From Acinetobacter sp. ANC 3813 (GTDB lineage Bacteria; Pseudomonadota; Gammaproteobacteria; Pseudomonadales; Moraxellaceae): a stretch of DNA of 64,000 nt. The position numbers were made by a program, and so were the translations under genes. The DNA lies in the NCBI RefSeq assembly GCF_002135435.1, contig NZ_NEGK01000001.1:124001-188000 (forward strand), read 5' to 3'. The notes beneath the pieces were generated by a model. It was not told the origin of the DNA, did no database searches, and saw only the letters and a list, made by a program, of their open reading frames with translations. Of this stretch, positions 26,737 through 36,076 are shown in pieces (position 1 is the first letter of the stretch; each line of letters opens with the position of its first letter).

Positions 26737-27882
26737 TTAGTTAGGCTTAGAACTGTTTGAGCTGGACTCAAGCACCAAATGATTCAAATTGTCCTGCAAA
26801 ATGCGCAGGCGGCCTGCAGCTTCATCACGCTTCTGCATGCCTTCTTTTTGAATTTGAATCACATCATTAACTGTTTTAATGAGGGTGTTTTGCACATGTT
26901 CAAGCGTTTCAATATCAATTACTGAACGCTGATTAGCGCGGGCAGTATCTACTGAATTTTGATGCAGCAAGTCTGCATTACGTTTCAGCAGGTCATTGGT
27001 CGCATCATCAATAGTATTGGCCAATTGGACACTGTTTTTCTGTTCCTGCAGTGAGATTGCCAAACTGATCTGGTTCTTCCACGCTGGCAGCGTAATGTTT
27101 TTAATGGCATAAAACTTGTCGACCAGCATCAAATTATTAGACTGAATAATGCGGATCATTGGCAAGGTTTGCATAGCAGATTGCTGCAGCACTTGCAGAT
27201 CACTCACGCGCTTTTCCAAATTATTGGATAAATGATTTAAATCATAAATTTTCTGTGTGGTCGATTGATCCTGCTCTTGTCCCGTTAATACCGCAATTTG
27301 CTGCTGAATTTCCTGTTCTTTGATTTTGCCAGCAGCCACATAAATACCGAGCTGCTTATATTCATCCTGCACACCGTCAAACATTTTATCCAGCGTACTC
27401 ACCCGCGCCTTAAGACCGTTTTGTGAGCTTTCAATCTCTTTGACCAAGGCATCAATCTGCTCTTTGGTGGTATTAAAATGCTGATCAAAGCTTTGCTTTG
27501 CGCCTTTAAATTTACTGAGAATACTGCCAAAAAAACCCGAACTTTTGGATTTATTCAAAATGCTGCTGGTATTGAGCTGCTGCGCCACCTGCACCACTTG
27601 ATTCAGTTTTTGCCCTGTAGCATCCAAATCTTTGTTCTGCACTAAATTCAGCAGTTCATCTGTATAGCTTGAGGTTTTGCTGGCAATATTCTTACCGTAT
27701 TCGGCCACGGCATTATGATTGATATCCGACAGCTCTTTATGCGCCGTCAGCACCTCTTGAAAATCTGATGGCTGCAAGCCGATCCCCTGTAAATCCAGCT
27801 GCTGGAATTTTTGTTCAGTTACTGCAATGTCTGAACCCTGTTCCGTATCTGCCGGCAAATATGTCTGTTCTGGATGTGTCAT
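26737..27882 (-). CDS. telA: TelA-like toxic anion resistance protein
   Basis: A 381-residue, largely helical cytosolic protein of the TelA family (tellurite and related anion tolerance in some bacteria; true function unclear). It shows the family's long coiled-coil segments (for example KFKGAKQSFDQHFNTTKEQI and MFDGVQDEYKQLGIYVAAGK), the central block MIRIIQSNNLMLVDKFYAIKN and LPAWKNQISLAISLQEQK. It lies between an unrecognised helical gene (17 bases upstream) and a membrane protein gene. TelA homologues are often paired with XpaC-like proteins, and the upstream gene may fill that position. Confidence 0.88.
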   Translation of the reverse strand: MTHPEQTYLPADTEQGSDIAVTEQKFQQLDLQGIGLQPSDFQEVLTAHKELSDINHNAVAEYGKNIASKTSSYTDELLNLVQNKDLDATGQKLNQVVQVAQQLNTSSILNKSKSSGFFGSILSKFKGAKQSFDQHFNTTKEQIDALVKEIESSQNGLKARVSTLDKMFDGVQDEYKQLGIYVAAGKIKEQEIQQQIAVLTGQEQDQSTTQKIYDLNHLSNNLEKRVSDLQVLQQSAMQTLPMIRIIQSNNLMLVDKFYAIKNITLPAWKNQISLAISLQEQKNSVQLANTIDDATNDLLKRNADLLHQNSVDTARANQRSVIDIETLEHVQNTLIKTVNDVIQIQKEGMQKRDEAAGRLRILQDNLNHLVLESSSNSSKPN

Positions 27883-27899
27883 GGCGCACCTTGTACTGA

Positions 27900-28691
27900 T
27901 TATGATTTAGAGGGTTTCTCTAATGATTTTCTTAAAGTTTTAATGAGATTTTCACGGCTATTATCAAGTCTGTCCAATGAACTTGTCGAGCCGCTCTGCT
28001 GGCTTTGCTTCACATGATGCTGCCATGCAGGAATTAGCACCTGCTGCGCCTCTTTATAACGATCCAATAAGGTAAATGACAGCTGCTGTGACAAATGCAT
28101 TTGCATGATGGCAAGATCGTTGCTGGATTGCAGCGTTCTTAATGTCTGAATTTTTTTAGACAGCCGCTCAGCAAAACTGTCCAGCGGCAGCGGCTGCTGT
28201 GCAAAAGTAGGATATTCATGCAGGAACTCTTCAGCAGCCACAATATATTTGGCCATTTGCTCACGAAGCCCCTGCAGCTGTGAAAAACGCGCCTGAGATT
28301 TTTGAATTTCAATCTGCAAGCGGCGGCTGAGCTGATTAGCTTCATCTAAATGGCGGTCTAAATTTTTATAGTATTCCACTTGGCTGGAACCAAACTCTAA
28401 ATCCAGTCCTAGCCATTTTTGCAGGCCATTGAATTTGCGCTTTTTTAAGACTTTTTTTGAATCCGAAAGTGTTTGAATTAAATGTTCAATACTTTGACTT
28501 AGCCTTTGCGTCAACTGCGGATCTACTCCGCTCAATAGCACAGCCTGCGCTTGAATCAGCTGATCGGCATAATGGTTTAAACGGTATGGATCATTCAGCA
28601 ATGGCAGCAGTTCATTTCGTTTAATCGACAGCGCATCTTCCGGATGCACTGGAATATCGGCAATGGGCACCAAAACATCAGTTGAATGCAT
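27900..28691 (-). CDS. Helical protein upstream of telA
   Basis: A 263-residue soluble protein dominated by amphipathic helices and coiled-coil-like heptads (for example LDRHLDEANQLSRRLQIEIQ), with a Lys-rich C-terminus. No enzyme motif is visible and I do not recognise the family. XpaC-type proteins, which often accompany TelA, are a possible but unproven match. The ATG at 28691 is used; a TTG two codons upstream is the alternative. It is the first gene of the three-gene telA operon. Confidence 0.75.
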   Translation of the reverse strand: MHSTDVLVPIADIPVHPEDALSIKRNELLPLLNDPYRLNHYADQLIQAQAVLLSGVDPQLTQRLSQSIEHLIQTLSDSKKVLKKRKFNGLQKWLGLDLEFGSSQVEYYKNLDRHLDEANQLSRRLQIEIQKSQARFSQLQGLREQMAKYIVAAEEFLHEYPTFAQQPLPLDSFAERLSKKIQTLRTLQSSNDLAIMQMHLSQQLSFTLLDRYKEAQQVLIPAWQHHVKQSQQSGSTSSLDRLDNSRENLIKTLRKSLEKPSKS

Positions 28692-29053
28692 AAACAATTA
28701 AACCCAATAAAATCATTTTTATACTACGACTTTTAGCCAGCTTTTCATGTATTTTTTTGCAATAAATCATGAAAAATTCTAAGCCCACTGACATTCAAAG
28801 CAACACCTTAAGATTTAATGCTGTCATGCCTGTACATTTTGCCTATAAGCCAATCCGCTTTGCTGCTCTAGTTATTTTCATATGAACCTGCACTGAGCTA
28901 ATACGCCACCCTTTTAGCTATCAATGTAGTTAATTTTTCGATAAAAATATCAAATAAGATCGTTTAAATATTCATAGAATCAAGCGCTAACTTCTAGCAA
29001 GATGTATCGCGCATATTTTATACTCTCACAACAATAACACTAAAAGAATCATC
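28692..29053. other. Divergent intergenic region without a gene
   Basis: These 362 bases separate the telA operon from the divergent 533-residue gene. It should hold both promoters, and AT-rich -10-like elements are present, but I see no distinctive operator, hairpin or reading frame. Confidence 0.5.
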
Positions 29054-30655
29054 ATGATAACTAATCATTTAAACAGCGGAACTGCCAGTCAAAGTACAGC
29101 AACACAGCGTATGCAAAACATTCGCCATCACTTCAAAAATGCAGAGCATCAGCATGAGTTTTATATTGCAAATGCATTTAATACTGTGAACTTTGATCAA
29201 AGCTTTGAAAGCTTTCAACGGCTCGATCAATTATTTACCGCGTTTAAGAACCAAATCGGGGTTTTAGATATTCAGCATGATGCCGATCCGAGCCAGTCAA
29301 ATAGCTTAATGCTGATTGCCAGTCATTTAGGCCAGTTTTTAGCAGAACGGACGTCTACGCCTGAGCAGTGGTTTTCACGCGAAGAATTAAAGCAAAATTT
29401 GCCGCAAAGCGAAGCGTTATTGCCTGAATCTTTTTTATATGACTATGCCCTCGCCCTACCCAATAAAATTGTTTTTCCACTCTTGGTGGCGCATCAATAT
29501 TTTAAACAGGCGGAAACTTCTCAGACTTTCAGCCAGCATATTGAAATAGAAATTTTGAACCATTTGATTGCCTGCGGGGAAGAAAAAAATAAAATTGCAG
29601 AAGAAATGCATGCCTTACAAAGCATGTATCAAAAAAATTATCCGCTGAATTTTGGTAGCGCCTTTCAAAAATTAGTTGAAATTTCGAATCTGGACTATTC
29701 CCTGCAGAGCCTTGACCGATTAGATGAATTAATGCGTGAACTGCGTCAGAACTATATTGTCTCTGTAGAAAAATTTCTTTCAGAGCAAAGCAACTTTTAC
29801 TTTATTTTGTACTTAAGCGGCTATTTGGGCCGTGTCATTGCTCAGCATGCCGGTACGTCCTTAAGATGGCTCAATCCGCAGCAAGTCAGCGAAATGCTTA
29901 GACGTGAAATCCAACCGCAATTGGAAACTTGCCGTGTTGCACAAATCCACAATCAAATATTTTTTACCACTGGCCATATTGGTGAATTTCTATTCGCCCC
30001 AATGATTAAGACCAGTTCTTTGCAATATGCTAAACAAATTATTGAGGAAATTTTAAAAGTCCGCACACCGCTCTATTTAGCTCATCCTCCTCAAAATGCC
30101 GCTTATAAATGCTCACTATTTCATGATGTTTTACATCAAGCAGGTTTTTTACTCGGCTATGTTTTCCAGTTTATACACGGCGTAATGCCTAGGCACGATC
30201 CAAATGCCAACATGGATCCAACCAGTTTTCCTCCGGGAAATACCTTTATTAAACATATGGATGGACCGGATTCTGGCTTAAAGCAGCTCGAACAAAATGC
30301 GCAAGAATACCCTTATAATGTTCTGGCTTATGAAATGTATGCATGTTTACCGCATATCAGAACCGATGCGATATCTCTCCATGTCCGCCAATATGGAGAA
30401 CATGCAATCAATTTGCACATCGTGGTTCCATACTTTCCTGTCTTTGACTATCGCGGGTTTCACATACTGCAGCCCTATCTCAGTGCTTGCGATAGCGTGA
30501 CAGATCAGCAAATGCCTCAAATTTTAAATGCCATGCAAGCATTTTTTGATGGCATCGAAGATTTTGAAACACCTCTCCCTGCTGAGCGCAAAGTGTGGGC
30601 AAAACATTATCGGGCTGGAACTTATCCTTATCCGCAGAACTTTGCACAAAACTGA
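29054..30655 (+). CDS. Unrecognised protein with an internal duplication
   Basis: A 533-residue soluble protein without signal peptide. Residues about 40-110 (FDQSFESFQRLDQLFTAFKN, later SHLGQFLAERTSTPEQWFS) and about 208-275 (LDYSLQSLDRLDELMRELRQ, later GYLGRVIAQHAGTSLRWLN) share a pattern of an LxxLDRLDxL helix followed by a GxLGxxIA...W helix. This suggests two copies of one fold, of the kind found in DUF3806-like proteins. The C-terminal half has conserved-looking segments MDPTSFPPGNTFIKHMDGPD and YAPAE-like Pro-rich turns. Function is unknown. It is monocistronic with a strong terminator. Confidence 0.78.
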   Translation: MITNHLNSGTASQSTATQRMQNIRHHFKNAEHQHEFYIANAFNTVNFDQSFESFQRLDQLFTAFKNQIGVLDIQHDADPSQSNSLMLIASHLGQFLAERTSTPEQWFSREELKQNLPQSEALLPESFLYDYALALPNKIVFPLLVAHQYFKQAETSQTFSQHIEIEILNHLIACGEEKNKIAEEMHALQSMYQKNYPLNFGSAFQKLVEISNLDYSLQSLDRLDELMRELRQNYIVSVEKFLSEQSNFYFILYLSGYLGRVIAQHAGTSLRWLNPQQVSEMLRREIQPQLETCRVAQIHNQIFFTTGHIGEFLFAPMIKTSSLQYAKQIIEEILKVRTPLYLAHPPQNAAYKCSLFHDVLHQAGFLLGYVFQFIHGVMPRHDPNANMDPTSFPPGNTFIKHMDGPDSGLKQLEQNAQEYPYNVLAYEMYACLPHIRTDAISLHVRQYGEHAINLHIVVPYFPVFDYRGFHILQPYLSACDSVTDQQMPQILNAMQAFFDGIEDFETPLPAERKVWAKHYRAGTYPYPQNFAQN

Positions 30656-30674
30656 ATAATAAAACTGTATGGCA

Positions 30675-30705
30675 AAAAACTCCAGATCATAGATCTGGAG
30701 TTTCA
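30675..30705. terminator. Bidirectional terminator between the 533-residue gene and rnk
   Basis: ACTCCAGATC at 30679-30688 pairs perfectly with GATCTGGAGT at 30692-30701 around ATA. A T-run follows on the minus strand, and a shorter T-stretch on the plus strand. Confidence 0.85.
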
Positions 30706-30730
30706 CTTTCAAACTTTACAGCGGCAGCGA

Positions 30731-31135
30731 TTATAAATAATTGCCTTCACGCTCCGGCTGATACAGCACTTTTTCAATTTTAACTTTCATGATATGCCCA
30801 TCTGGCTGGGGCCATTCAATTTCCTGACCTTCCGACAGCCCTAAAATAGCTGCACCAACTGGCGCCAGCACATTCACTTGCCCTTTCTCACCAATAAAAT
30901 CATGCGGATAAACCAAGGTAATTTCTGTCGGCTCTGTCGCTGGCGCAATCGTAATCAGCACTTTGGCATTCATACTCACCACATTGGCTGGCACATCCTG
31001 CGGCGCAACCACTTCGGCACGCGCCATTTCTTCTTCTAAATGCTCCATCGTCGGTGTCAATTTAGATTGATGCTCCAGCATGGTTTCCAAACGGTGTAAA
31101 TCCTGCTCAGAAAGAATAATGGTGGGTTTTTTCAT
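30731..31135 (-). CDS. rnk: Nucleoside diphosphate kinase regulator Rnk
   Basis: A 134-residue RNA-polymerase-binding protein of the GreA/GreB-like family with a short N-terminal coiled-coil (LSEQDLHRLETMLEHQS) and a C-terminal FKBP-like domain (VLAPVGAAILGLSEGQEIEWPQ). The coiled-coil is shorter than in GreA and lacks the acidic tip of a transcript-cleavage factor, which marks it as Rnk. The ATG at 31135 is 8 bases after AAGGA; an ATG at 31141 is too close to that site. It is a single-gene unit. Known relatives affect nucleotide pools and bind RNA polymerase. Confidence 0.88.
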   Translation of the reverse strand: MKKPTIILSEQDLHRLETMLEHQSKLTPTMEHLEEEMARAEVVAPQDVPANVVSMNAKVLITIAPATEPTEITLVYPHDFIGEKGQVNVLAPVGAAILGLSEGQEIEWPQPDGHIMKVKIEKVLYQPEREGNYL

Positions 31136-31265
31136 ATACATTTTCCTTTGAATCTTGTTTTTCCATCAAAACAGCTGCGGCCTGATCTTAAAATTTATAA
31201 TTGCTTTCATTCTGTTATAGCAGAAATTGAGGAATAACCGCTAGCAAACGTTTTTCTTGCACCAT

Positions 31266-31293
31266 AAAAAAAGCCCCCTTGAGGGGGCTTTTC
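31266..31293 (-). terminator. Terminator after glyA
   Basis: AAGCCCCC and GGGGGCTT form a GC-rich stem around TTGA, with an A-run and a T-run flanking. It lies directly before the glyA stop on the minus strand. Confidence 0.9.
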
Positions 31294-31304
31294 TCAAGTG
31301 AAAC

Positions 31305-32561
31305 TTATTTTGCGTAAACTGGGAATTTCGCGCAAACAGTTTCAACTTTCGCTTTCACAGTATTGATTACTGCTTCGTCGCCTTTCGAATCTAAAATGTC
31401 TGCAATCCAGCCAGCCAAGTCACGTACTTCAGCTTCGCCGAAACCGCGAGTTGTTACTGCAGGAGTACCAATACGGATACCAGAAGTAACGAATGGAGAA
31501 CGCGGATCGTTTGGTACAGAGTTTTTGTTCACAGTAATGTGAGCAGCACCTAACCAAGCATCAGCTTCTTTACCTGTAATATCGCCTTGTTTGATTAAAG
31601 ACAATAGGAACAAGTGGTTTTCAGTACCGCCAGAAACAACGTCATAACCGCGAGCGATCAACACTTCAGCCATTGCTTTAGCGTTTACAACAACTTGCTT
31701 TTGATATTCTTTATATTCAGGCGCCATCGCTTCTTTGAAGCAGATCGCTTTAGCCGCTACAGCGTGAACCAATGGACCGCCTTGGTTGCCTGGGAATACA
31801 GCTGACTGTAATTTTTTCTCAATTTCTTCGTTTGCTTTCGCAAGGATTAAACCTGAACGCGGGCCGCGAAGTGTTTTATGCGTTGTTGTAGTCGTTACGT
31901 CAGCAATTTGCACTGGGCTTGGGTATACGCCAGCAGCAACAAGGCCTGCAACGTGAGCCATATCTACAAATAGGTAAGCGCCAACTTTATCCGCGATTTC
32001 ACGGAAACGCTGCCAATCAACGATTTGGCTGTATGCAGAGAAACCAGCAACGATCATGCGAGGCTTGTGTTCTTCTGCTAAACGTTCAACTTCTTCGTAA
32101 TCGATTTCGCCAGTTTCTGGGTTCAAACCGTATTGAATTGCGTTGTAAGTTTTACCAGAGAAGCTTACTTTAGCACCGTGAGTCAAGTGACCGCCGTGCG
32201 CCAAGCTCATACCTAACACTGTATCGCCAGGATTAAGAAGCGCTAAGTAAACTGCAGAGTTTGCTTGTGAACCAGCATGCGGCTGTACGTTCGCATAGTC
32301 TGCGCCGAAAAGTTCTTTAGCACGGTCAATCGCTAACTGTTCAATAACGTCTACATATTCGCAGCCGCCGTAGTAGCGTTTGCCTGGGTAGCCTTCCGCA
32401 TATTTGTTAGTCAGTTTTGATCCTTGCGCTTCCATCACTGCTGGCGAGCAGTAGTTTTCAGAAGCAATGAGTTCGATGTGCGCTTCTTGGCGGGCATCTT
32501 CTTGAGAAATTGCTTTCGCGATTTCTGGATCAAATTCAGCAATAGAGATATTGGCAAACAT
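31305..32561 (-). CDS. glyA: Serine hydroxymethyltransferase
   Basis: Interconverts serine plus tetrahydrofolate with glycine plus 5,10-methylene-tetrahydrofolate; the main source of one-carbon units. The 418-residue PLP enzyme has the invariant Lys229 in [15 protein letters not shown], the substrate region [15 protein letters not shown] and the AHGGHLTHG block. Its codon use is biased toward GCT/GAA/CGT-type codons, as expected for a highly expressed gene. It is monocistronic, with its own promoter region and a strong terminator. Confidence 0.97.
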   Translation of the reverse strand: MFANISIAEFDPEIAKAISQEDARQEAHIELIASENYCSPAVMEAQGSKLTNKYAEGYPGKRYYGGCEYVDVIEQLAIDRAKELFGADYANVQPHAGSQANSAVYLALLNPGDTVLGMSLAHGGHLTHGAKVSFSGKTYNAIQYGLNPETGEIDYEEVERLAEEHKPRMIVAGFSAYSQIVDWQRFREIADKVGAYLFVDMAHVAGLVAAGVYPSPVQIADVTTTTTHKTLRGPRSGLILAKANEEIEKKLQSAVFPGNQGGPLVHAVAAKAICFKEAMAPEYKEYQKQVVVNAKAMAEVLIARGYDVVSGGTENHLFLLSLIKQGDITGKEADAWLGAAHITVNKNSVPNDPRSPFVTSGIRIGTPAVTTRGFGEAEVRDLAGWIADILDSKGDEAVINTVKAKVETVCAKFPVYAK

Positions 32562-32732
32562 TAGCGAGGTCCTATTAAATTAGGGCTTTTAAGCCGTGCT
32601 AAGATTGGCGCGTATTATAACAGAAAGTTTGTCTTTTCCACAGTTTGATATTTATTTAATTCCAAGTGATTATTATTCATTTTAACTGCTAATCTTTAGT
32701 GAATAAATGAATAATTACAGGAATTGGAGCTG

Positions 32733-33227
32733 ATGGAAATAGACAGTAAATTTACCGATTTACCGCATCATTCCATTGCCGCTCCAGCAGGCATTCGATA
32801 TTTTGAGATCCAAGAAAACTGGGATTTTTATCTTGATGAAATCGATGGAATACCCGCCAGCTATTTTTTGAATTTGGCTTTAGCTCAAAATGCGCCAATT
32901 CAGCCGCTTTCAAATTTGATTTGGGTTGCATTACAAATGAATCACCCTCGAGAAGATGGACTATCTTCCAGAGAGGAATATGATCTTTTATTAAAATTAG
33001 AAGATGCCTTGATTCCAGCCATGGCTAAAAACAAGTTAATTGTATATGTAGGCCGTGTAACGCGTGATACAAAAAGGCTGTTTTTCTTCTACGCTGCACC
33101 ACATATTAATGCAGAGCAATCAATTCAGTCTGCCATGCAGGCATTCCCTGACTACCATTATAGTTTTGGTAAAAAAGTGATAGAGATTGGAACATATATT
33201 TTAGAAACCTGTATCCAAATGAAGTGA
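32733..33227 (+). CDS. DUF695 domain protein
   Basis: A 164-residue cytosolic protein. WDFYLDEIDGIPASYFLNLAL, NLIWVALQMNHPREDGLSSREEYD and LIVYVGRVTRDTKRLFFFYAA follow the DUF695 pattern, a small domain of unknown function. The ATG at 32733 is preferred because AGGA lies 10 bases upstream; a TTG at 32724 is too close to it. Its stop overlaps the next frame by four bases (GTGA), so the two products are probably made together. In other genomes DUF695 often occurs with RraB-like domains, as here. Confidence 0.82.
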   Translation: MEIDSKFTDLPHHSIAAPAGIRYFEIQENWDFYLDEIDGIPASYFLNLALAQNAPIQPLSNLIWVALQMNHPREDGLSSREEYDLLLKLEDALIPAMAKNKLIVYVGRVTRDTKRLFFFYAAPHINAEQSIQSAMQAFPDYHYSFGKKVIEIGTYILETCIQMK

Positions 33228-33559
33228 ATTTACAAACGATGTCCAATAGTAAAGTCCTAGAAAACCTAAAAAACCATGGGGACAGTCTTGAAGTTGCACG
33301 GCCAGTAGATCATTGGGTTTACTTTAAATCACTGAATGAACAGAGAAATTTCATTAAGAAAGTCGAAGACCTTGGCTTTACTGTAGTTGAGAAAACGACT
33401 GCAATAGAAAATAAAAACTATCCTTATAAACTGGTAATTTCGAGAAAAGATCATGTAGATCAATTATCTATTGATCAATGCACCTTGGTGCTTTTTGAGT
33501 TGGCAAAACAGGCAAATGCGCAATATGATGGCTGGGAAACGCAAGTCATTCGAAACTGA
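33224..33559 (+). CDS. RraB-like protein
   Basis: A 111-residue protein whose core (NHGDSLEVARPVDHWVYFKS, FIKKVEDLGFTVVEK and YDGWETQV) matches the RraB fold, a family that in E. coli inhibits RNase E. It is shorter than E. coli RraB, lacks its acidic tails and carries a different charge pattern, so an RNase E role is not assured. The start used is GTG at 33224, overlapping the upstream stop; ATG 33239 is an alternative giving 106 residues. The pairing with DUF695 is recurrent and suggests a joint function. Confidence 0.8.
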   Translation: MNLQTMSNSKVLENLKNHGDSLEVARPVDHWVYFKSLNEQRNFIKKVEDLGFTVVEKTTAIENKNYPYKLVISRKDHVDQLSIDQCTLVLFELAKQANAQYDGWETQVIRN

Positions 33560-33570
33560 GGTCGTAAAAA

Positions 33571-33603
33571 TAAAGCCTAATCAGATCAATTAGGCTTTAT
33601 TTG
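33571..33603. terminator. Terminator after the DUF695/RraB-like pair
   Basis: AAAGCCTAAT at 33572-33581 pairs with ATTAGGCTTT at 33589-33598, followed by ATTT. It lies between convergent genes and may act in both directions. Confidence 0.8.
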
Positions 33604-33608
33604 CATGT

Positions 33609-34874
33609 TTAATTCGCTGGCATCAGCGTTTTTACATTGGTAATGATATTGTCCCAATTGTTCACATAGACCGAGCCATGATCCCACTGATCGGCTACAG
33701 CAAGAGCATCATCCGTCTTGTACGTAATATTGCTGCCTGCAGGCGCTGTAGACACTAAATAGTCAGTGACCTTTCTTGGAATCGTTGGATCTTTAGTTCC
33801 CTGATAGATATAAATTGGGGTGGAAATTTTAGTCGTTAATGGCTGTGAACCAGAAACCAAGAACGCTTTCACCTCTGGAATAGCGGTCATAAAGTTTGGC
33901 TGTGTCCGTGGATAACCGTCTAATTTTCCATTGTTGTTTTGAAGATAAGCCCCCATGGCATCGCCTAAATTCTGGCCTAATACGTCATAACATACACTTT
34001 CAGCTTGTGCAGCGAGCTGATCCGTCGGAGGTATAAAGACTTCGCTGTATTGCAGGGTTGGTGTTGTATTTCTTAACCCTGCCGTGATCAGTGATGTAAA
34101 TGTATCAAGCGGTGCAAGAATATTTATTTTCTTTATCGGATCTAATTCAGCTGCAGCTTTTTGTTCGCCGCCATTTAAAATTAAACTTAAATAAGACGCA
34201 GGCGCTACAGCAACTGTGCCTTTATACGTTAACTGAGCGCGAGATGCATATTGGGCAGCCCCTAATGCCGCCTGCCCGCCTTGAGAATGCCCAACGGTTG
34301 CCCATCTTTTTTCTGTGGTGTTGCCTAAGCTTTTACTTGCAGCGACCACAGCATCGGTAATGGAATAGGCTTCACTTTTTAAATTTAAGAATGGATGTAA
34401 TTCTTTACCGCTTGGCTCACCTAAACCTTCATAATCTGGCGCAACAACGGCATAGCCCGCTGCCAATAATTTAGCAATAAAAAATTCATTGCCCTTCAGA
34501 CCTTGCTGGCTTGGCGCACATTGATCTGCAACACCAGTCGTCCCATGTGCCCACGCGACAATAGGCCAGCCTCCAGCGGGTTTCGTTCCTTTCGGCGTAA
34601 ATACAAGCGCAGTCGCTTGAGTCTCAGTTCCATTCACGCCTAACATTTTATAAGTCATCAAGATGCGGGAAGCGCCTGCACTATCTAATACAATATTCGT
34701 ATTTGCGTTGACATCAACATAGGCTTCTGTTTTCACCACAGGGTTGGCAATATTGTTTTTTGGAATTCCATCATCAGGAACAAAGACCGAATTCCCGCCG
34801 TCTCCATCTCCGCCCCCGCAGGCTGTAAGTAAAAACGCGCTCCATACACAGACTGTAAGAATATGCTTTTTCAT
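33609..34874 (-). CDS. Lipase-like alpha/beta-hydrolase lipoprotein
   Basis: A 421-residue exported hydrolase. The signal peptide ends in LLTAC, with the lipidated Cys19, and a Gly/Asp-rich linker follows. The alpha/beta-hydrolase core has the oxyanion segment VAWAHGTTG (107-115) and the nucleophile elbow GHSQGG (195-200, Ser197). An acid (around the DPTIPRKV segment) and a His (WDHGSVY) are plausible triad members. This is the layout of secretory-lipase/PHB-depolymerase-like lipoproteins, so it likely splits an ester or lipid at the outer surface. The ATG at 34874 has AAGGATGG about 8 bases upstream; an earlier in-frame start is not needed. It is a single-gene unit. Confidence 0.85.
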   Translation of the reverse strand: MKKHILTVCVWSAFLLTACGGGDGDGGNSVFVPDDGIPKNNIANPVVKTEAYVDVNANTNIVLDSAGASRILMTYKMLGVNGTETQATALVFTPKGTKPAGGWPIVAWAHGTTGVADQCAPSQQGLKGNEFFIAKLLAAGYAVVAPDYEGLGEPSGKELHPFLNLKSEAYSITDAVVAASKSLGNTTEKRWATVGHSQGGQAALGAAQYASRAQLTYKGTVAVAPASYLSLILNGGEQKAAAELDPIKKINILAPLDTFTSLITAGLRNTTPTLQYSEVFIPPTDQLAAQAESVCYDVLGQNLGDAMGAYLQNNNGKLDGYPRTQPNFMTAIPEVKAFLVSGSQPLTTKISTPIYIYQGTKDPTIPRKVTDYLVSTAPAGSNITYKTDDALAVADQWDHGSVYVNNWDNIITNVKTLMPAN

Positions 34875-35278
34875 TGGACCATCCTTGTACTTTGTTCTTA
34901 ATAAGTATTTAACACTATGTATTACCTGCAATAGGCCAATAGCACAAGAGCTTTTAAGATCAATGACAAGCCTAAATTTTATACACATCACATTATTTTA
35001 TAATTAATTGATTTTTATAACTTAAAACAAATTTAACTTACAAAAAGAAAACATTCATTTCTTCAAAGATTGTTAGATGCAGCTGCAGATAAAAAAACAA
35101 AAACGAACCTGCGCATTTGCAGCCTATAACTGGCTAAACTGCTGAAAAAAACTCCTAATCGTATTGTTTCTACATCCGCGACCTCAGAAAGCTCATCCAA
35201 TTCTTTGGCTTTGGTTTGTCAATGACTTAGGCAAATGATAAATTGGGAGTTTTATACATTCTCCTGATGGAATCGGTT

Positions 35279-35977
35279 ATGCACGCCATAATTCTCGACA
35301 CTGAAACGCATACTTTAAATGGCCAGCCGATTGAAATTGCATACGCGCCTATTCAAATCTCTGACCATAAAATTACTTTAGACAAATCTAAATTGTTTGA
35401 TCAGCTCTATAGTGTGGATGAGCCAATATCTTTTGCAGCGATGGCGGTACATCATATTCTAAAAGCAGATATTCAAGATCAGCCGCATTACACCAGCTTT
35501 GAATTGCCTCAAGATACGGTTTATATCATTGGCCATAATATTGATTACGATATCCGCGCCCTTGAAAAATGCGGTGTCGATTCAAAAAATATTAAAGCGA
35601 TTTGCACATTGGCTTTGGCGCGATTGGTTTGGCCTGATGCCGAAGCGCACAATATTTCCGCGCTGATTTATATGATCAGCAAAGGCAGTGAAAAAGCCCG
35701 TGAAATGATCCGTAAAGCGCACCGTGCAGATATGGATATTATTTTAACAGCCAACATTTTGATGCATATCGTGCATCATCTTAAAATCAACAGCATTGAA
35801 GAACTATATGAAGCTTCAGAAGATGCCCGCATTCCCCGCAGCATTAATTTTGGTAAACACCGCGGAACTGCAATTGCAGAGCTGCCTGCGGACTACGTGC
35901 AATGGCTGCTGCGTCAGGACGATTTAGATCCTTATCTGCGTAAAGCACTCGAAAATACGGCCATCACAACACTTTAA
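35279..35977 (+). CDS. DnaQ-fold 3'-5' exonuclease with DUF3820 tail
   Basis: A 232-residue DEDDh-type nuclease. The first catalytic motif is LDTETHTLNG (residues 6-15), the second region is IIGHNIDYDIRALEK, and the third contains HRADMDIILTANIL with the DxxxT arrangement. A C-terminal segment (FGKHRGTAIAELPADYVQWLLRQ) is a DUF3820-type domain. The layout resembles exonuclease X-like proteins of Gammaproteobacteria, which trim DNA ends. The ATG at 35279 is preferred to TTG/ATG starts upstream, though ATG 35267 is possible. It is monocistronic. Confidence 0.8.
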   Translation: MHAIILDTETHTLNGQPIEIAYAPIQISDHKITLDKSKLFDQLYSVDEPISFAAMAVHHILKADIQDQPHYTSFELPQDTVYIIGHNIDYDIRALEKCGVDSKNIKAICTLALARLVWPDAEAHNISALIYMISKGSEKAREMIRKAHRADMDIILTANILMHIVHHLKINSIEELYEASEDARIPRSINFGKHRGTAIAELPADYVQWLLRQDDLDPYLRKALENTAITTL

Positions 35978-36076
35978 AATACAATTATTTAATAAAGCTT
36001 TGTCACAAAAGCTTCATCCCAGTGTAATTTTCACACAATATCATCAGCCTTAATTTATTTGGGGATAAATTAAGGC

